From Phyllobacterium myrsinacearum (GTDB lineage Bacteria; Pseudomonadota; Alphaproteobacteria; Rhizobiales; Rhizobiaceae): DNA of 64,000 nt. This document shows positions 61,481-64,000 of this stretch, one piece after another. Below the pieces are notes generated by a model that was given only the letters and a program-made list of their open reading frames with translations, did no database searches and had not been told where the DNA came from. The position numbers were made by a program, and so were the translations under genes. Numbering within the stretch: position 1 is the first letter of the stretch; every line of letters begins with the position of its first letter. The DNA lies in the NCBI RefSeq assembly GCF_014138285.1, contig NZ_JACGXN010000001.1, forward strand, positions 1,229,314-1,293,313, read 5' to 3'.

Positions 61481-63160
61481 TCAGCGAATATCCGCCCGCG
61501 CTCGCGGGCGTTTTTGATTCATCTCGTAGCTGAAGACCGTAGGCGGCAGCGGTGCGAGTTTACGGATGATATCCGCTCCTTTTTCCCCCATCATGATTGT
61601 CGGTGCATTGGTATTGCAGGAGGGAACACGCGGCATGACCGAACTGTCGCAGACACGAAGACCATCCAGCCCGTGCACTTTCAAATCCAGATCGACAACG
61701 GCCATCGGGTCTGTTCCCATCTTGCAGGTGCCAACCGGATGGTGATCGGTCTTGGCGTTGGCGCAACCATAATCGAACAACTCCTCGTCCGAATTGTATT
61801 TTGGCCCCGGCAGCCGTTCCGCCATCACAAAGGGCTTCAATGCCGCCTGACTCATGATCTCACGGGCAAGTTTCAACCCTTCGATCGACATCTTGCGATC
61901 ATGCGGGTCGCTCCAGTAATTGGGATCGATCAACGGCGCAGCCAGCGGATCAGACGACTGCAGACGCACTGTGCCGCGTGATCGTGGATGCAGATAGGCG
62001 GAATTCAGGGTGACACCTGCATTTTTGAGCCGCTCGACACCCGCCTCGATACCGGACCCCAGCCCGAGATGAAACTGAATATCCGGCGAACGGGCGTCAG
62101 GATCAGCATACCAGAAGCCGCCAGTTTCAAACAGACTGGATGCAACAGGACCGGACCGGAACAAAACATATTGCAACCCGGCCCAGACTGTACGGTGCAG
62201 TTTCGCCACTCCATCATAGGTGTGATCGCCGGTGCACTCGGAAATCACGAACAGATCCAGATGATCCTGCAGGTTTTCTCCAACGCCGGGCAGATTATGC
62301 ACGACCGGCACGCCAACTTTTCGCAGATGTTCTGCGGCGCCGATGCCCGATTGCAGCAGCAGTTTCGGTGAACCGATTGCACCAGAACTGACAAGTACTT
62401 CCCGCTCGGCCCGGATAATTTCGCGGGTATTCCCCTTCGCGATTTCGACACCGACGGCGCGACTGTTCTCAACTACAATTTTCGTGACCTGCGCACCCAT
62501 GCGGACGGTCAGGTTCTTGCGGCTCCTGATCGGAGCGAGATAGGCCATCGACGCCGACGACCGGCGGCGATCACGCTGGGTCAATTGGTAGAACCCGACG
62601 CCAGCCTGCTGCTTGCCATTGAAATCATGGTTGTACGGAATGCCGAGTTCCTGACCGGCACGGATATAGGCGTCGCAGATCGGTAGTGTCGCAACAGGCA
62701 TGGAAACGCCGAGCGGACCACCATAGGAGTGATAATCATCGGCAAAACGCTGATTATCTTCAGCGCGTTTGAAGTAAGGCAGTACATCGCGATAGCTCCA
62801 ACCGGCACAACCGTCGTCCGATGCCCACAGATCGTAGTCGGTTGCATTGCCGCGCGTGTAAAGCTGCGCGTTGATGCTGGAGCCGCCACCGATGACCTTG
62901 GCTTGCGTATAGCGCAGCACGCGGTTTTTCATGTGCTTCTGCGGGACAGTCGACCAACCCCAGCTGGCGACGCCCTTGGTCATCTTGGCAAAACCGGCCG
63001 GCATATGGAACAGCGGATTCCAGTCGCCGCCACCAGCCTCAAGCAGCAGGACCTTTACTTCAGGGTCCTCGCTGAGACGATTGGCAAGCACGCACCCCGC
63101 AGGACCGGCACCGGTGATGATATAGTCGTAGGGAGGTGATTTCCCGGAAAGACTTTGCAT
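61481..63160 (-). CDS. GMC-family FAD oxidoreductase (choline dehydrogenase-like)
   Basis: 559 residues. FAD-binding YIITGAGPAGCVLANRLSED is near 13, KVIGGGSSINAQLYTRG forms GMC signature 1, and SSGAIGSPKLLLQSGIG is signature 2. The catalytic His is in HHPVGTCKMG and the final SCNTNAPTIMMGEKGAD is as in choline or alcohol dehydrogenases. The substrate is an alcohol, unidentified; no betaine genes are adjacent. The start codon lies only eight bases from the repeat element at 63169-63329, whose purine-rich end may serve as its ribosome site. Confidence 0.93.
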   Translation of the reverse strand: MQSLSGKSPPYDYIITGAGPAGCVLANRLSEDPEVKVLLLEAGGGDWNPLFHMPAGFAKMTKGVASWGWSTVPQKHMKNRVLRYTQAKVIGGGSSINAQLYTRGNATDYDLWASDDGCAGWSYRDVLPYFKRAEDNQRFADDYHSYGGPLGVSMPVATLPICDAYIRAGQELGIPYNHDFNGKQQAGVGFYQLTQRDRRRSSASMAYLAPIRSRKNLTVRMGAQVTKIVVENSRAVGVEIAKGNTREIIRAEREVLVSSGAIGSPKLLLQSGIGAAEHLRKVGVPVVHNLPGVGENLQDHLDLFVISECTGDHTYDGVAKLHRTVWAGLQYVLFRSGPVASSLFETGGFWYADPDARSPDIQFHLGLGSGIEAGVERLKNAGVTLNSAYLHPRSRGTVRLQSSDPLAAPLIDPNYWSDPHDRKMSIEGLKLAREIMSQAALKPFVMAERLPGPKYNSDEELFDYGCANAKTDHHPVGTCKMGTDPMAVVDLDLKVHGLDGLRVCDSSVMPRVPSCNTNAPTIMMGEKGADIIRKLAPLPPTVFSYEMNQKRPRARADIR

Positions 63161-63168
63161 AACTCAGA

Positions 63169-63329
63169 CACCCCCCTCTGCCCTGTCGGGCATCTCCACC
63201 ACAAGGGGGGAGATCACATTGTCATCGGCATTTTTGCCTATTTTTCGATGTCCCAGAACCAGTCGAAATCGTAATGAAGGCTGATCTCCCCCCTTGCGGG
63301 GGAGATGTCCGACAGGACAGAGGGGGGTG
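63169..63329. repeat. Copy 3 of ~160-bp inverted-repeat-bounded element
   Basis: The element begins CACCCCCCTCTGCCCTGTCGG and ends GACAGAGGGGGGTG, with inner arms carrying GGGGGGAGATC and complement. Core orientation is the same as copy 1 and opposite to copy 2. It fills the gap between the SDR stop (63352) and the GMC start (63160). Confidence 0.9.
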
Positions 63330-63351
63330 TAATTCATGTTCTGCAAACCCG

Positions 63352-64000
63352 CTAAAGTCGATTGATGGAAAGGGCGCCATCCGCGTTGATGATTGAGCCG
63401 GTGGCAAAATTGAAGTCGCCGCTGGCAAGCGCCGCAACGATACGGCCAAGATCATCAGGCTCGCCCCAGCGCCGCATCGGCACAAGCCCCTCGGCAATGC
63501 GTTTGTCGTACTTGGCTGCGGCGACAGCCGTCATGTCGGAGCGGATGATGCCGGGGCGCACGTCGAAAACGCTGATACCTTCGTCTGCAAGCCGCACCGC
63601 CAACCCTTGCGTGAACGATGCCAGCGCCGCCTTGGTCATGCAGTAGTCAAGTCGCTCCGGCGAGGTCATTTCAGCGGAAACCGAGGTGATGTTGATGATG
63701 ACCCGCGGCGAGACATTGGCTGTCTGACCGAGCATGGCCCGCAGAATAGCTTGCGTGAAAAACACAGTGCCGCGCACATTGATGGCGAAAATCGCATCGT
63801 AGTTTACCGGATCAAGATCGAGGAAATCGCCGCGCACTTTCGAGCCGATACCTGCATTGTTGACCATACAGTCAATCCGGCCAAATGCCGATATGACGGC
63901 GCTGACGGTTTGCGCGTGGCTGGAAAGATCAGCCAGATCCGCTTCGATGAAGTGAACCTTTGAACCGAGTGCTTCCAGCACTGCAACAGCAGTTTCTGCA
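63352..64000 (-). CDS. SDR oxidoreductase, 5' end outside the window
   Basis: The visible 216 residues are the C-terminal part of a classical SDR: FIEADLADLSSHAQTV, DCMVNNAGIG, then TSVSAEMTSPERLDYCMTKAAL with the Ser and the YxxxK active site, and VRPGIIRSDMT. The nucleotide-binding N-terminus lies beyond 64000. The C-terminus FATGSIINADGALSINRL is usual. It is upstream of and co-oriented with the GMC oxidoreductase, with the repeat element between them; a shared oxidative pathway is possible but unproven. Confidence 0.88.
   Translation of the reverse strand, partial: AETAVAVLEALGSKVHFIEADLADLSSHAQTVSAVISAFGRIDCMVNNAGIGSKVRGDFLDLDPVNYDAIFAINVRGTVFFTQAILRAMLGQTANVSPRVIINITSVSAEMTSPERLDYCMTKAALASFTQGLAVRLADEGISVFDVRPGIIRSDMTAVAAAKYDKRIAEGLVPMRRWGEPDDLGRIVAALASGDFNFATGSIINADGALSINRL

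Overview
The window looks like a chromosomal segment of an alphaproteobacterium of the order Hyphomicrobiales (Rhizobiales), most likely near Phyllobacterium, Ochrobactrum/Brucella or Mesorhizobium. This is judged from protein flavour, a DUF982 gene, an Irr-type iron control element in front of a membrane ferritin gene, a PHO box in front of phoX, and short palindromic repeats of the kind common in this order. No database search was possible; family names rest on recognised motifs. There is no prophage, insertion sequence or CRISPR array. The content is mostly housekeeping and metabolic, with small accessory stretches.

Layout. 0-1.9 kb: an XRE regulator with a palindromic operator touching its start codon and small unknown genes. 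2-8.3 kb: lepA, a phospholipase-D-like protein, and the cyanide-insensitive bd oxidase genes cydA and cydB with a repeat element between them. 8.3-17.5 kb: a secreted beta-propeller protein and its likely XRE regulator, phoX, threonine dehydratase, mbfA, a NIPSNAP/ABM pair, cysK and a LysE exporter. 17.6-23.7 kb: an overlapping hydroxyproline-dehydratase/HAD/PEP-mutase-family operon, dut, a class II glutamine amidotransferase and prfC. 23.8-29.7 kb: an ArsR/SRPBCC pair, coaBC with an unexpected ribbon-helix-helix head, ubiB and ubiE.

29.8-42.4 kb is a nucleoside salvage island: add-upp on the plus strand converge on a tightly overlapping minus-strand operon (ABC ATPase, isochorismatase-like protein, two permeases, cdd, purine nucleoside phosphorylase, deoA). 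The BmpA-type binding protein for the importer lies about 3 kb away. Together these import nucleosides, deaminate adenosine and cytidine, phosphorolyse nucleosides and recover uracil.

43-50 kb: tRNA-Ser(GGA), a secreted hydrolase divergent from an OhrR-like MarR regulator, a PatB-type lyase, a second OhrR-like regulator, and a more A/T-rich stretch with an unrecognised 298-residue protein and a sulfotransferase. 50-53 kb: an SDR, a membrane-anchored unknown, a fatty-acid-hydroxylase-superfamily enzyme and a TMEM86/YhhN lysoplasmalogenase, possibly an ether-lipid module. 53-56 kb: small secreted proteins, an MdtG-like exporter and an acetyltransferase. 56-61 kb: a LysR-controlled cluster of an argininosuccinate-lyase-like enzyme with a divergent signature loop and a polar amino acid ABC importer. 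61-64 kb: DUF982, a GMC oxidoreductase and a partial SDR.

The main points for follow-up are the RHH-CoaBC fusion with tandem operator-like repeats, the ArgH-like lyase plus importer module, the putative ether-lipid module, an isochorismatase-fold protein lacking its cysteine inside the nucleoside importer operon, and a three-copy ~160-bp inverted-repeat-bounded element that sits inside the cyd operon and abuts the GMC gene start.
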